Assembly (NCBI GenBank): GCA_029248265.1
Contig: JAQWJQ010000137.1
Span: 1-33,640, forward strand
Length of the DNA stretch: 33,640 bases
DNA from: Planctomycetota bacterium
GTDB lineage: Bacteria; Planctomycetota; UBA1135; GCA-002686595
Direction: 5' to 3'
The notes below the pieces were generated by a model. It searched no databases. It saw only the letters and a list, made by a program, of their open reading frames with translations, and was not told the origin of the DNA. Positions within the stretch are counted from its first letter, which is position 1. Each line of letters opens with the position of its first letter. The position numbers were made by a program, and so were the translations under genes. Of this stretch, positions 6,740 through 15,528 are shown in pieces.

Positions 6740-9160
6740 ATGCTCAGACTCCTCCTCAGCACGACCCTCGCAACCTGCGCTGTCACCGGGACAGCCGTCG
6801 CGCAGACGCCCATCCTCCGGAGCGCCCCGAGTTCGGTCTCGAGCCAGATCAAGCTCCGGTACGCCTCGTTCGACCCCGCCGTGGCCCTGCCTGAGATCCC
6901 CGCGCTGCTCCGCAGCACGGCCCGAGATCAAATGAGGATCGTGCAGTTCGCCGGGGTACCCACCCAGGCGGGCCGAGACGCAATCAGCGCGCTCGGTGGG
7001 GAGGTGATCGGCTACCTCCCGTCGAACGCCTACGTGGTTCGCATGGCCGCGGACCAGCTCAAGGCCCTTGAGCGGACGGCGACGGTTCGCTGGGTTGGGG
7101 ACTACCACCCGGCCTTCCGCCTTGACCCCGAGCTCCTGACCGAGGAGGTGCTGCAGCAACCGGAACTGGTGCGCTACAACGTCGTGGTCGCCAACAAGCG
7201 CACCGACAAGCCCGCCTTGGTGAGCCGCATCAAGGACATCGGAGGCATCGTCAACAGCGAAGAGACTGGCAGTCTGCTGATCGAGGTCACGCTCAGCGGC
7301 CCTCAGCTCCTCCAAACTCTCCACATGGACGAGGTCCTCTGGATCGACCGCTGGTCGGCCCCTGAGCTCGACATGGATAACGCCCGGGTCCAGGGCGGCG
7401 GCAACTACGTCGAGAGCCTGGCCGGCTACACCGGCGTCGGCGTCAACGCCCACATCTACGAGGGTGTCGAGGCGACGCACCCGGACTTCACTGGTGCGGT
7501 GACCAACGTCCGCAGCAGCGGCGCTGCTCAGAGCCACGGGCACGCCACGGCAGGGATCGTCTTCGGCAACGGAAACAGCAACCCCGCCGTCCGCGGCATG
7601 GCCCCCGACGCGGGCAAGTTCTACACGAACTATGGCTCGGTGAGCGGCTCCCGCTATCAGGTCGTCGACGACCTCATCAACCTGCACAACGTGAGCCACA
7701 CCACGGCTTCCTGGGGCGGTTCGCGGACGTTCTTCTACACCTCCACCTCGGCTGAGTCCGACGACATCGTCTTCGACCACGACATCTCGTGGACCCAGAG
7801 CCAGTCCAACGCTGGCAACCAAGATTCACGCCCGCAGGCCTGGGCGAAGAACGTCTTTTCCATCGGCGGCGTCCGGCACAACGACAACAGCAACCCGAAC
7901 GACGACTCGTGGTCCGGCGGCGGAAGCACCGGGCCCGCCTCCGACGGCCGGATCAAGCCGACGCTCTGCGCGTACTACGACGGCATCGGCACGTCGGACC
8001 GCACGGGCAGCAGCGGCTACTCGAGCGGCAGCTGGACCAGCGGCTTCGGCGGCACCTCCGGCGCCACTCCGATCGTCGCGGGACACAACGTGATCGCGCT
8101 GGAGATGTACACCGACGAGGTCTCACCTGGCGTGGGCACCTTCGGCCAAGCGCTGCGTGTGCCGGGCGGTACGACCCACGAGAACCGACCGCACTTCACG
8201 ACGCTCAAGGCCCTCCAGGTCGTCAGCGCCCGGCAGTACAACTTCACCGCGTCCAGCTCGGACAACCGTCGTGAGCACTGCGGCTGGGGCTTCCCCAACC
8301 TGCAGGACATGTACGACAACCGGGACAAGACCCTCATCATCGACGAGACCCAGATCATCACCCAGGGTGAGACCCAGGTGGTCACGGCGGGCGTCGAGGC
8401 CGGTGAAGCCGCCTTCAAGGTCAGCCTGAACTGGAACGAACCGGCCGGCAACCCGTCCGCCTCGTCCCAGCTCGTCAACAACCTCTCGCTGCGGGTCACC
8501 TCGCCCACGGGCGTCATCTACTGGGGCAACAACGGGCTCGAGACCGGAGTGTGGTCCGTCGCCGGCGGCTCGGAGGACAACACGAACTCCATCGAGAACG
8601 TCTTCATCGAGAACCCCGTCGAAGGCGAGTGGCAGGTGGAGATCATCGGCACCGCGATCGTCCAGGACAGCCATGTGGAGACCAGCGCGGTCGACGCCGA
8701 CTACGCCCTCGTCGTCGTCGGCGGAAGCGGCGATCAATTCGCCTCCACGATCTGCCCTGGGGCCGTGAACTCACTCGGCTTGGGCGCCCGCTTGGAGCTC
8801 TCCGGTAGCACCACCGTGGCGGACATGGACCTGACGATGGACGTCAACCAACTGCCCCTCAACTCGGCGGGCTACGCGATCACCTCCCTGGACGCCAACG
8901 TGGTCACCAACCCCGGCGGCAGCTTCGGCGACCTCTGCATCGCGGGCCCCTCGGTCGGCCGTTTCCTCGGCAACGTCCTGAACTCTGGGACGACCGGCGA
9001 GGTCTCCTTCGATCTGGACCTGACCGCCATCCCCACGCCGACGGGCACCGTGGCCGTGATGCCCGGTGACACCCGGTACTTCCAGTACTGGTACCGCGAC
9101 TCGGCGCTCGGCTTCCCCGTGTCGAACTTCTCGAGCGCCATGCGCATCACGTTCGACTGA
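6740..9160 (+). CDS. Secreted subtilisin-fold (S8) protein, catalytic Asp replaced
   Basis: An 806-residue exported protein. A Sec signal peptide covers residues 1-21 (AVAQ). Residues about 60-205 resemble two tandem propeptide-like subdomains. The S8 domain runs from about 210 to 530: His266 in SHGHATAG and Ser440 in GTSGATPIVAG fit the His and Ser boxes, and an oxyanion Asn is likely at 360 (AGN). The Asp box reads IYEGVEATHPDF, with Tyr240 where the catalytic Asp is expected and Glu241 beside it. A beta-sandwich domain of the type seen after KP-43-like subtilases follows (SQLVNNLSLRVTSP to about 680), then a further C-terminal beta-rich region of unknown type. It is either an altered-triad protease or a non-catalytic homologue. 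The ATG at 6740 is preferred over 6674 because the signal peptide starts there. Confidence 0.9.
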   Translation: MLRLLLSTTLATCAVTGTAVAQTPILRSAPSSVSSQIKLRYASFDPAVALPEIPALLRSTARDQMRIVQFAGVPTQAGRDAISALGGEVIGYLPSNAYVVRMAADQLKALERTATVRWVGDYHPAFRLDPELLTEEVLQQPELVRYNVVVANKRTDKPALVSRIKDIGGIVNSEETGSLLIEVTLSGPQLLQTLHMDEVLWIDRWSAPELDMDNARVQGGGNYVESLAGYTGVGVNAHIYEGVEATHPDFTGAVTNVRSSGAAQSHGHATAGIVFGNGNSNPAVRGMAPDAGKFYTNYGSVSGSRYQVVDDLINLHNVSHTTASWGGSRTFFYTSTSAESDDIVFDHDISWTQSQSNAGNQDSRPQAWAKNVFSIGGVRHNDNSNPNDDSWSGGGSTGPASDGRIKPTLCAYYDGIGTSDRTGSSGYSSGSWTSGFGGTSGATPIVAGHNVIALEMYTDEVSPGVGTFGQALRVPGGTTHENRPHFTTLKALQVVSARQYNFTASSSDNRREHCGWGFPNLQDMYDNRDKTLIIDETQIITQGETQVVTAGVEAGEAAFKVSLNWNEPAGNPSASSQLVNNLSLRVTSPTGVIYWGNNGLETGVWSVAGGSEDNTNSIENVFIENPVEGEWQVEIIGTAIVQDSHVETSAVDADYALVVVGGSGDQFASTICPGAVNSLGLGARLELSGSTTVADMDLTMDVNQLPLNSAGYAITSLDANVVTNPGGSFGDLCIAGPSVGRFLGNVLNSGTTGEVSFDLDLTAIPTPTGTVAVMPGDTRYFQYWYRDSALGFPVSNFSSAMRITFD

Positions 9161-9188
9161 CCAGGGCGCGGCGCTCGCCGCCACCTGA

Positions 9189-9234
9189 AGAGGACGCCCG
9201 CGTCCGCTCTTTCGAGCGGGCGCGGGCGTCCTCT
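9189..9234 (+). terminator. Long hairpin terminator after the subtilisin-fold gene
   Basis: A near-perfect hairpin: 9189-9202 pairs with 9221-9234, then a T-G wobble, then CCGCTC (9204-9209) pairs with GAGCGG (9214-9219), closed by loop TTTC. That is about 21 paired positions. The tail TGTGTTCTCC is weakly T-rich. It lies between convergent genes and may serve both. Confidence 0.75.
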
Positions 9235-9377
9235 GTGTTCTCCGAGCGCCTGGCTCTCGAGGTCAGGGTCCCCCATCAGTTGGGGCTCCCTCTGCCAATG
9301 AGACCGTGAGCCGCGCCCCGCTTGTTCGGACCGCCCAGAGCCGGGGGCAGGTGGTGCGCCCCCGGTCTGGCGCTGAA

Positions 9378-9881
9378 TCACTGGCCCAGGGCTGCGGCCA
9401 TCTCAGCTTCGTAGCGACCGCGATCGAAGAAGCCGTACTCGGCAGAGACCCGGTCTCCATCCCACTGGTAAGCGAGGTGGATCAGGTACTTCGACTGTTC
9501 GTTGGTCGAGCTGTTGAGGGCCGACCACTCTGCCCAGACCGTGGTCCAGGTGAGGCCATCGGGGTACGTCCCCGTGGTGACGACACGGTCGTTCCACTCG
9601 ATGCCCTTGAAGACCTGGTGCTGGGCCGTCATGCCCTCGCGCCACTCCTCCTCGCTCAATGACGACTCACGGGTCGCCCAATAGAAGCGGACCTCATCTG
9701 CGAACATCTCGTCGGCAAAGCTGAGGTCACCTGCGGCGTATTGATCGAGGAACTTTGCGACCATCTCGGACCGGTCATCATCCGTCGTGCAGACCACCGT
9801 GGTCTGCTCGCTGACGGTCGTGACACCAGCGCAAGCGCTGAGCAAGAGGGCGGGGACGAGGGCCTTGAAGCTGAGAGACAT
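9378..9881 (-). CDS. Small lipoprotein, NTF2/SnoaL-like
   Basis: A 167-residue predicted lipoprotein. The signal peptide ends at a lipobox, LLLSAC, with Cys17 as the lipidation site. The mature part has the length and pattern of an NTF2-like (SnoaL/ketosteroid isomerase-like) fold: an N-terminal helix (VAKFLDQYAAGD), a short FADEMFADEVRFYW helix-strand, and C-terminal strands (TTVWAEWSAL, YLIHLAYQWDGDRV). Such domains either bind small hydrophobic ligands or are enzymes; nothing here identifies a substrate. No Shine-Dalgarno is visible. It is convergent with the subtilisin-fold gene and divergent from senB. A distant structural relative, also a lipoprotein, is encoded at 30010-30366. Confidence 0.75.
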   Translation of the reverse strand: MSLSFKALVPALLLSACAGVTTVSEQTTVVCTTDDDRSEMVAKFLDQYAAGDLSFADEMFADEVRFYWATRESSLSEEEWREGMTAQHQVFKGIEWNDRVVTTGTYPDGLTWTTVWAEWSALNSSTNEQSKYLIHLAYQWDGDRVSAEYGFFDRGRYEAEMAAALGQ

Positions 9882-10165
9882 GGTGATTTTGGGAGGGGGC
9901 TAGGGCGGTCGTGACGGTGACGTCTTGCGGATCTGCGCGGGAACTCAAGAGAGCGGCCCTGCGCCTCGCGACACGGTCCTATCGACTCGTCAGATGGGCT
10001 CACTTCAGCCTTCTTGTCGATTGGAGGGGCGCCGCCGAGATCCAACGGAGGCCAGAGGTGGTACCGTCCGGTGCGGGTCCACAGGTCACCCACACGAGGA
10101 GATCAGCGGCCACGAGGGCTTCGGATTGGCCTCGCGCCGGGCCAGGACACGCCAGCCCCATTTCC

Positions 10166-11116
10166 ATGCGGACCGTTCTCCTCTCGACCCCCCCCGGCGC
10201 CCTTGGTGGGAACCGCACGACCGCGCTCCGCTGGGCGCAGCAGCTCCGCACCATGGGCTGGACGGTGTGCCGTACCGGGCATGACAGCGAGCGGCAGGCG
10301 GCCTCGAGGGCAGACCTGATCCTGGCACTGCACGCCGTCCGGGCACGCCCGGAGGTGGACCGGTGGCTCGCCAGGCGCCCTGAGGCCAAGCTGGTGGTCG
10401 CCTGCACCGGGACAGACATCTACGAGTCCAAGGACTCTGCGCAGCCGCTCCTCGAGCGAGCTGATCGAATCATCGTCCTGCAAGAGCGGGCGTTGGACGA
10501 ACTCTCGGCCGGGCAGCGCCGGCGAGCGCACGTCATCCACCAATCCACGCCAAGGCGATCGGTCCCTCAACGGGAAGCCCCAGAGATCGCGGTCATCGCG
10601 AGCCTGAGAGCCGTCAAGGAGCCGCTGCTCGCCGCGGCCGCTTCGCGCCTGCTCCCCGAGGAATCGGCGCTCCGGGTGGTCCATGTGGGGCCCTCCATTT
10701 GCGCCGAGCTTGAGGACGAGGTGCGTCGGGAGCAGGCGACCAATGCCCGCTACGAGTGGCGCGGAAACGTGCGGCGTTCGGAGGCCCTCTGCTTGCTGGC
10801 GGGCGCCCGTGCGGTGGTCCTGCCCTCCCGGAGCGAGGGAGGCGCCAACGTCATCACCGAGGCCTTCGCCATGGGAACGCCGGTCCTCGCGAGTCGCGTT
10901 CCTGGGAACACGGGGCTGCTGGGTGAGGAGCACCCGGGCCTCTTTGACGCTGGAGACGTCCAGGGCCTCGCGCGGTTGATGCTGCGGCTCGAGCGCGAGC
11001 CGCGCTTCCGTGAGGACCTCGCGCGCCGCTCGGCCATGCGCGCCTCGCTGGCGAGCCCGGAACGCGAGGCCGCCGCTTGGCGTCACCTCTTGGAGGGGCT
11101 TGGCCTCGGGGCCTGA
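10166..11116 (+). CDS. senB: SenB-like selenosugar synthase / TIGR04348 family glycosyltransferase
   Basis: A 316-residue GT-B glycosyltransferase closely resembling the TIGR04348 family. Its characterised member SenB makes a selenosugar from a UDP-sugar and selenophosphate in selenoneine synthesis. Visible signatures are ALRWAQQLR near residue 20, LHAVRA (55-60), ACTGTDIYE (79-87), VIHQS (123-127), and the C-terminal nucleotide-sugar motif EGGANVITEAFAMGTPVLAS (224-243) followed by VPGNTGLLGE. The length matches the family. The long upstream frame from 9911 is ignored because it has no homology-like features. Neither SenA (EgtB-like) nor SenC (SelD-like) is encoded in this window, so the seleno-pathway assignment is inferred from the protein family alone. 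Confidence 0.85.
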   Translation: MRTVLLSTPPGALGGNRTTALRWAQQLRTMGWTVCRTGHDSERQAASRADLILALHAVRARPEVDRWLARRPEAKLVVACTGTDIYESKDSAQPLLERADRIIVLQERALDELSAGQRRRAHVIHQSTPRRSVPQREAPEIAVIASLRAVKEPLLAAAASRLLPEESALRVVHVGPSICAELEDEVRREQATNARYEWRGNVRRSEALCLLAGARAVVLPSRSEGGANVITEAFAMGTPVLASRVPGNTGLLGEEHPGLFDAGDVQGLARLMLRLEREPRFREDLARRSAMRASLASPEREAAAWRHLLEGLGLGA

Positions 11117-11242
11117 AGGGGCCACCATGACCGACGAGGAGCGACCTGACGGTGTGGCGACCGCCTCGAAGGTGATGAGCCTTGTCCAACAACCTCCGAT
11201 GGCCCACGTAGGCCCGGCGGGCCCAGTGAGCTCCCTGCCGAC

Positions 11243-12481
11243 ATGACCCTCCGCCAGATCCTCCTCGCCGCTGGAGCGCTCGCGCTCGCCATCCTCGGCG
11301 TTTCCCTCACCAACCGGGCCCCCGGAGAGGGCGCAGTGATCGTCCGGGAGGAGCCCGTGGAACAGCGAACTGACGCCAGCCTCCCCGCTGTTGAGCGCCG
11401 GGAGACGCGAAGGAATGCGAGCCCCAGCGCGGCGCCCGCCGACGCGGGAGGTCGAGCACCTGAGGTTGCCCCCGCGGTGAGGCCCTGGACGGTGCGCCTC
11501 ATCATCGAGGGGCTCTCGCCAGGCGAGAGCGCGGACTATATCCATCGCCTGAGTCCCCGCCGCATCCATCGCCGGGGTCCCCTCCGCCTGGCGCGTGGCT
11601 CCCTGTCCGCGACGAGCGGAGATCCCAGGCCCTCCACTACCCTTCGGCGCCCGACCCGCGAGACGGACGCGGCGCCGACGACTCCCAAGCCCGATCAAGA
11701 GGAGATCCTCGTCTCGGCGCCCGGCTACGGGAGCCGCGGCTTCACGCTCGAACCCGGGGTCGACCTCGGAGAGATCGTGTGCGAGCTGGTTCCGAGCCAG
11801 CCCCTGCGAGTTGAATTCCCTCGCCTGGCAGGCCTGCAGGGGAACCTCTCGGCCACCCTCACCTGGAGCGACCCGACGGGCGCCGCGCAGCAGTCGGGGA
11901 TCCGCATCCCGAACGTCCGCATGGAGGAGACCCACGCCCTCGATCCCCAGGGGCACGCCACCTTCGAGGCGACCTTGGTGCCGAGCCACCCCATCCTCCG
12001 CCTCGACTCGACGCCGCTGGAGGGTGGGCATGATCGTCCCGTCACCATCTTCGAGACCTCCGTCTCGGTGGATGCTCAGCGAACCGCGCTGACCTTCGAG
12101 GACCTGGAGGTCCACCTGGTGGAGTTCCTCCCGCCGACCCCGGGGACGGCCTTCCGACTCCAGTTCCGGCCCGAGGCCCCCAGCAGGATCTCCCTGCCCG
12201 AAGGGACCCGCTCCAGGGGCTGGACCAACAGCTACGGGTTCCACGGCGGGCACCGCCTGAGGTCGGACGTGCGGGGCCGACTCATGATCCACCTCCCCCC
12301 GACCCTGAGCCCCGACGCGCGGATCTCCGCGGCTCCGCTCGATGCCGACGGGAGCGGATTCGCCGCTCCGCTTCGGATCTTCGGCCAGCACGTCCAGGGC
12401 GACCCCGAATGGGAGGGACTCGAGCCGATCACGATCGAGACGTCGGGCGCCATCCAGCTCGTGCTTGAAGAGGAGGAGTGA
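11243..12481 (+). CDS. Membrane-anchored protein of unknown function
   Basis: A 412-residue protein I do not recognise. An N-terminal hydrophobic segment (about residues 5-22) is a signal peptide or anchor. It is followed by about 65 residues of Pro/Ala/Arg/Glu-rich linker. The rest alternates short hydrophobic stretches with turns, suggesting beta-sandwich modules such as VRLIIEGLSP, ILVSAPGYGSRGF and LEVHLVEFLP; the SAPGYGSR segment recalls carboxypeptidase-regulatory-like folds. The C-terminus ends in a run of Glu. It lies 126 bases after senB and 16 bases before the pirin gene on the same strand, so it may be co-transcribed with the pirin. Extracytoplasmic location is inferred. Confidence 0.75.
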   Translation: MTLRQILLAAGALALAILGVSLTNRAPGEGAVIVREEPVEQRTDASLPAVERRETRRNASPSAAPADAGGRAPEVAPAVRPWTVRLIIEGLSPGESADYIHRLSPRRIHRRGPLRLARGSLSATSGDPRPSTTLRRPTRETDAAPTTPKPDQEEILVSAPGYGSRGFTLEPGVDLGEIVCELVPSQPLRVEFPRLAGLQGNLSATLTWSDPTGAAQQSGIRIPNVRMEETHALDPQGHATFEATLVPSHPILRLDSTPLEGGHDRPVTIFETSVSVDAQRTALTFEDLEVHLVEFLPPTPGTAFRLQFRPEAPSRISLPEGTRSRGWTNSYGFHGGHRLRSDVRGRLMIHLPPTLSPDARISAAPLDADGSGFAAPLRIFGQHVQGDPEWEGLEPITIETSGAIQLVLEEEE

Positions 12482-12497
12482 GGGGCTAAGCGGGGCT

Positions 12498-13202
12498 ATG
12501 ATCACGCATCGCCGCTCCGCCGATCGCGGCCACGCCGACCACGGCTGGCTCGACGCGCGCCACACGTTCTCCTTCGCGAGCTACTTCGATCCGGAGTTCA
12601 TGCAGTGGGGCAGCCTGCGCGTCCTCAACCAGGACAGGGTCCAGGTCGGCGGGGGGTTCCCGAGCCACCCACACCGGGATATGGAGATTGTCACCGTGGT
12701 CCTTGAGGGGGAGCTCCGCCACGAAGACAGCATGGGCCACGGCTCCCTGATCAGGCCCGGCGACGTTCAGTTCCTGTCCGCCGGTTCAGGGGTCATCCAC
12801 AGTGAGCTCAACGCGTCGGACGGAGAGGTGTTGCACCTGCTCCAGATGTGGGTCGACCCCGCACGGTCTGGCGGCGAACCCCGCTACGACCAGCACCACT
12901 TCCCCGCGGCCGAGCGCCGGGGGCGCCTCACGCTCGCGGTGGGACCGGAGAGCGAGGCCTCCCCGGCCCCCATCGCCATCGGCCAGGACGCGCGCCTCTT
13001 CCTGGGGACCTTCGACGTCTCGGAGGGCGCCGAGCTGCCCCTCACGGGCCGGCGCGCCTGGGTCCACGTGGCCTCTGGGGCGGTCCGAGTGAACGGCCAA
13101 GACCTCGGTCCAGGAGACGGCGCGGGCATGGTGGACGAGGCCGAGCTGCGCCTTGAGGGCGTCGAGCGAGCCGAGGTCATCGTCTGGGACCTTCCGGGCT
13201 GA
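12498..13202 (+). CDS. Pirin family protein (YhhW-like cupin)
   Basis: A 234-residue bicupin of the pirin family. The metal-binding residues are all present at the canonical positions: His57 and His59 in SHPHRDMEIVT, His101 and Glu103 in GVIHSELNAS. Other hallmarks are the start RRSADRGHADHGWLDARHTF, GSLRVLNQDRV, and HEDSMGHGSLIRPGDVQ. Some family members, such as E. coli YhhW, have quercetin 2,3-dioxygenase activity in vitro; the physiological role is usually unknown. The start at 12498 gives the normal family N-terminus. The frame is open further upstream inside the preceding gene, but that part is not family sequence. Confidence 0.95.
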   Translation: MITHRRSADRGHADHGWLDARHTFSFASYFDPEFMQWGSLRVLNQDRVQVGGGFPSHPHRDMEIVTVVLEGELRHEDSMGHGSLIRPGDVQFLSAGSGVIHSELNASDGEVLHLLQMWVDPARSGGEPRYDQHHFPAAERRGRLTLAVGPESEASPAPIAIGQDARLFLGTFDVSEGAELPLTGRRAWVHVASGAVRVNGQDLGPGDGAGMVDEAELRLEGVERAEVIVWDLPG

Positions 13203-13296
13203 ACTCGAGGCCTCGACCCTCTGCGGGAGCCGCCGTCCCCTCCGCTCACGGTTGGTGACGCAGGGCTTGTAGGCTGAGAGGGACCCAGGACCTGAC

Positions 13297-14046
13297 TTGC
13301 CCGCATCAAACTCCCACGAAGACCCTTCACCCGAGCGGGCCCCCGCGCGGGCCCCCGACGGCGCCGCGGCCCCGGATCGACGCGCCCGCGCTCGGGCCCT
13401 GCGCGAAGAGGCCGCGGACAGTGGCGTCCCGGACCGGTGGTGCGAGGACCTGTACCGCGAGGCAGCCTCCACTCCCGAGGTTGTCTTCTGGGCAGATCGC
13501 GTCCCCAACCCCAACCTCACCGCCCGCTGGGGGAACTGGTCCGGAGACCTTCCGGACCACCCAGAGATCCTCGTCACGGGCGCGGGCTACGGAGACGACG
13601 CCGCCTGGCTCGCGAACCAAGGCGCCCAGGTCACCGCCTTCGACGTCTCACCGAGCGCCGTCGCCGCGGCCGCCGAGAGGTTCTCGGATCGACCGATCAG
13701 GTGGCTCGCTGGAGACCTCTTCGCCCCCGGCATCCAGCGCGCGTCGGGCTTCCAACTCGTGGTCGAGATCTACACCCTCCAGGTCCTGCACCCCGACCGT
13801 CGTGCGGCTGCGCTCGCACCGCTCGCCTCCCTCGTCGCCCCAGGAGGAGAGCTCTGGATCATCGCCCGCGGTCGCGACGACGGGGATGAACCCGGTGCGC
13901 TCCCGTGGCCGCTGCTCCGCGCCGAGCTCGCTCCGCTCACGGCGCTCGGGCTCGTCGAGCACTCCTTCGAGGACTACCTTGACGACGAGACCCCTCCGCT
14001 CCGGCGCTTTGTCGCGCGCTATCGGCGGCCCGTGGCCCGCGACTGA
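13297..14046 (+). CDS. Class I SAM-dependent methyltransferase
   Basis: A 249-residue methyltransferase. Motif I is ILVTGAGYGD (91-100), the ribose-binding acidic residue is Asp116 in AFDVSP, and motif II/III follow (LVVEIYTLQVL, LVAPGGELWII). The sequence before motif I (RWCEDLYREA, FWADRVPNPNLTARW) resembles thiopurine methyltransferase-like and related small-molecule methyltransferases. The substrate is not known. The start is assigned to TTG at 13297, since no ATG or GTG occurs in frame before the conserved part. The first 30 residues are Ala/Pro/Arg-rich and the true start could be slightly later. Its TGA stop abuts the stop of the convergent symporter gene with no gap. Confidence 0.85.
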   Translation: MPASNSHEDPSPERAPARAPDGAAAPDRRARARALREEAADSGVPDRWCEDLYREAASTPEVVFWADRVPNPNLTARWGNWSGDLPDHPEILVTGAGYGDDAAWLANQGAQVTAFDVSPSAVAAAAERFSDRPIRWLAGDLFAPGIQRASGFQLVVEIYTLQVLHPDRRAAALAPLASLVAPGGELWIIARGRDDGDEPGALPWPLLRAELAPLTALGLVEHSFEDYLDDETPPLRRFVARYRRPVARD

Positions 14047-15525
14047 TCAGGCTCCGCTCGCGGCCGCGCCCGACTCACCGCGCTCGCTGGAGAGGTACGT
14101 CCCGAGGACCGCACCCGCGCACCCCGCGAGGAAGCCCCACATCACCGGGAGGAACCCGAACCACGCGGGCGACATGGCGCTGCCGAGTCCACCCGCGGAC
14201 TCGAGTGCCAGGAAGTAGACGGCGTTCGCGCCCAGGATCGAGGTCAACGCCCCGGCGGCGTTGAAGCGCGGCCAACGCAGCCCGAGGAACAGCGCCGGCG
14301 TCAGGGTGACGTAGCCCGAGAAGGACACGGAGGCGAGGGAGAAGATCGACTGCCCCCCCACTCGCCAGAGCACGAACACCGCCACGGCGATGACGACGCC
14401 GAAGGCCCTCCCTCGGCGCACGTCCCCCTTGGGGTCCTCCGAGGGCCGCAGGATGTCCCGCGAGAGCATTGAACCGAGGGTGAGGATCTGCGCGTCGAGG
14501 GTGGACATCACGGCGGCCAACACCGCCAGGAAGCCCAGCGCCGAGAGCGCGGGCGGCAGGTACTCGGTGACCATCATCGAGAAGATGCGGTCGGACTCCT
14601 TACCCTCGAGCCCCGGGAACGCGACCGCCCCGAAGACGCCGATCATCACCGCCGGTACCCACAGAGAGATCAGAGCCACCGGGTAGAGACGGCAGATGTT
14701 CTTCAACGTCCGGTCCGAATCCGCCGCCATGAGCCGCACAAGCATGTGCGGAAAGGCGACCACGGTGAGGGAGATCGCGAGGCTCCATGACGTCCACGCA
14801 GCAGGCGCATAGAGGCCCGCCTCCTTCACCCCGAGCAGCCCAGTATCGTGGTCCCTGACGGCGCGCATCGCGCCCGTGAGCCCCTCGCCGCCGCCGACGC
14901 CGTTCGCGAACACGAAGAACGCCGCGACCATGAAGCCGAGGAAGATCGCGCCCTGGACGACGTTGGTCCACGCCGTCGCGCGCATGCCCCCGAGGGAGGT
15001 GTAGACGAGCGCGACCACCAACACCGCCGCCCCGCCGATCCACTCTGGAACGCGCCCCTCCGTCACGACCGTGAGCGTGACCGCGGCTCCCCGGATCGCG
15101 GTGACCATGTAGGGCAACGTGTAGATCGTGAAGAAGGTGAACAGCACGACCCCGACCGCGCGCGACCTGAAGCGACGCGCGTAGAGCTCGGCGGGCGTCA
15201 TGGCCCCGAGCTCACGGGCCAGGCGGCGCGCTGGCGAGCCGATGGCCCAAAAGGTCAGCGGGATCCCCAACGCAATGATGGGCGCGTTGATGCTGAAGAC
15301 GCCGAGCCCGTCGTGGTAGGCCTGTCCTGGGATCCCAACGAGCACGAAGGCCGTGCAGTTGGTCCCGAACAACGCCATGAAGAGGACCAGCGTGCCCAGG
15401 CCCCGGCCCGCGAGGAAGTACTCCTCGGAGGAGGAGCCCGCCCGCCGAGTCGCCACCAGCCCAACGCCCACCACGAGCACCACGTAGGCACAGAGGGCGA
15501 TGGAGAAGGAGATGAGGGGATCCAC
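14047..15525 (-). CDS. Sodium:solute symporter (SSS family)
   Basis: A 492-residue permease with about 13 predicted membrane helices, matching the SSS family in length and layout. Recognisable blocks are EEYFLAGRGLG after the first helix, TPAELYARRF, the GGMRATAWTNVVQG segment before a helix, and the intracellular MSTLDAQILTLGSMLSRDI with the conserved Ser/Thr-rich sodium-site helix. The substrate cannot be told; typical ones are carboxylates, sugars, amino acids and pantothenate. Translation starts at GTG 15525, 3 bases after the stop of the small membrane protein, with a strong GAGGAGG inside that upstream gene. Confidence 0.93.
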   Translation of the reverse strand: MDPLISFSIALCAYVVLVVGVGLVATRRAGSSSEEYFLAGRGLGTLVLFMALFGTNCTAFVLVGIPGQAYHDGLGVFSINAPIIALGIPLTFWAIGSPARRLARELGAMTPAELYARRFRSRAVGVVLFTFFTIYTLPYMVTAIRGAAVTLTVVTEGRVPEWIGGAAVLVVALVYTSLGGMRATAWTNVVQGAIFLGFMVAAFFVFANGVGGGEGLTGAMRAVRDHDTGLLGVKEAGLYAPAAWTSWSLAISLTVVAFPHMLVRLMAADSDRTLKNICRLYPVALISLWVPAVMIGVFGAVAFPGLEGKESDRIFSMMVTEYLPPALSALGFLAVLAAVMSTLDAQILTLGSMLSRDILRPSEDPKGDVRRGRAFGVVIAVAVFVLWRVGGQSIFSLASVSFSGYVTLTPALFLGLRWPRFNAAGALTSILGANAVYFLALESAGGLGSAMSPAWFGFLPVMWGFLAGCAGAVLGTYLSSERGESGAAASGA

Positions 15526-15528
15526 GGC

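Noticed and set aside
6596-7822. 408-codon minus-strand frame opposite the subtilisin-fold gene
   Set aside because: Antisense of a well-supported secreted S8-type gene, no recognisable motif.
10103-12565. 820-codon minus-strand frame opposite senB and the following gene
   Set aside because: Spans two real genes in antisense; codon bias of the + genes creates the open frame, and the translation lacks domains.
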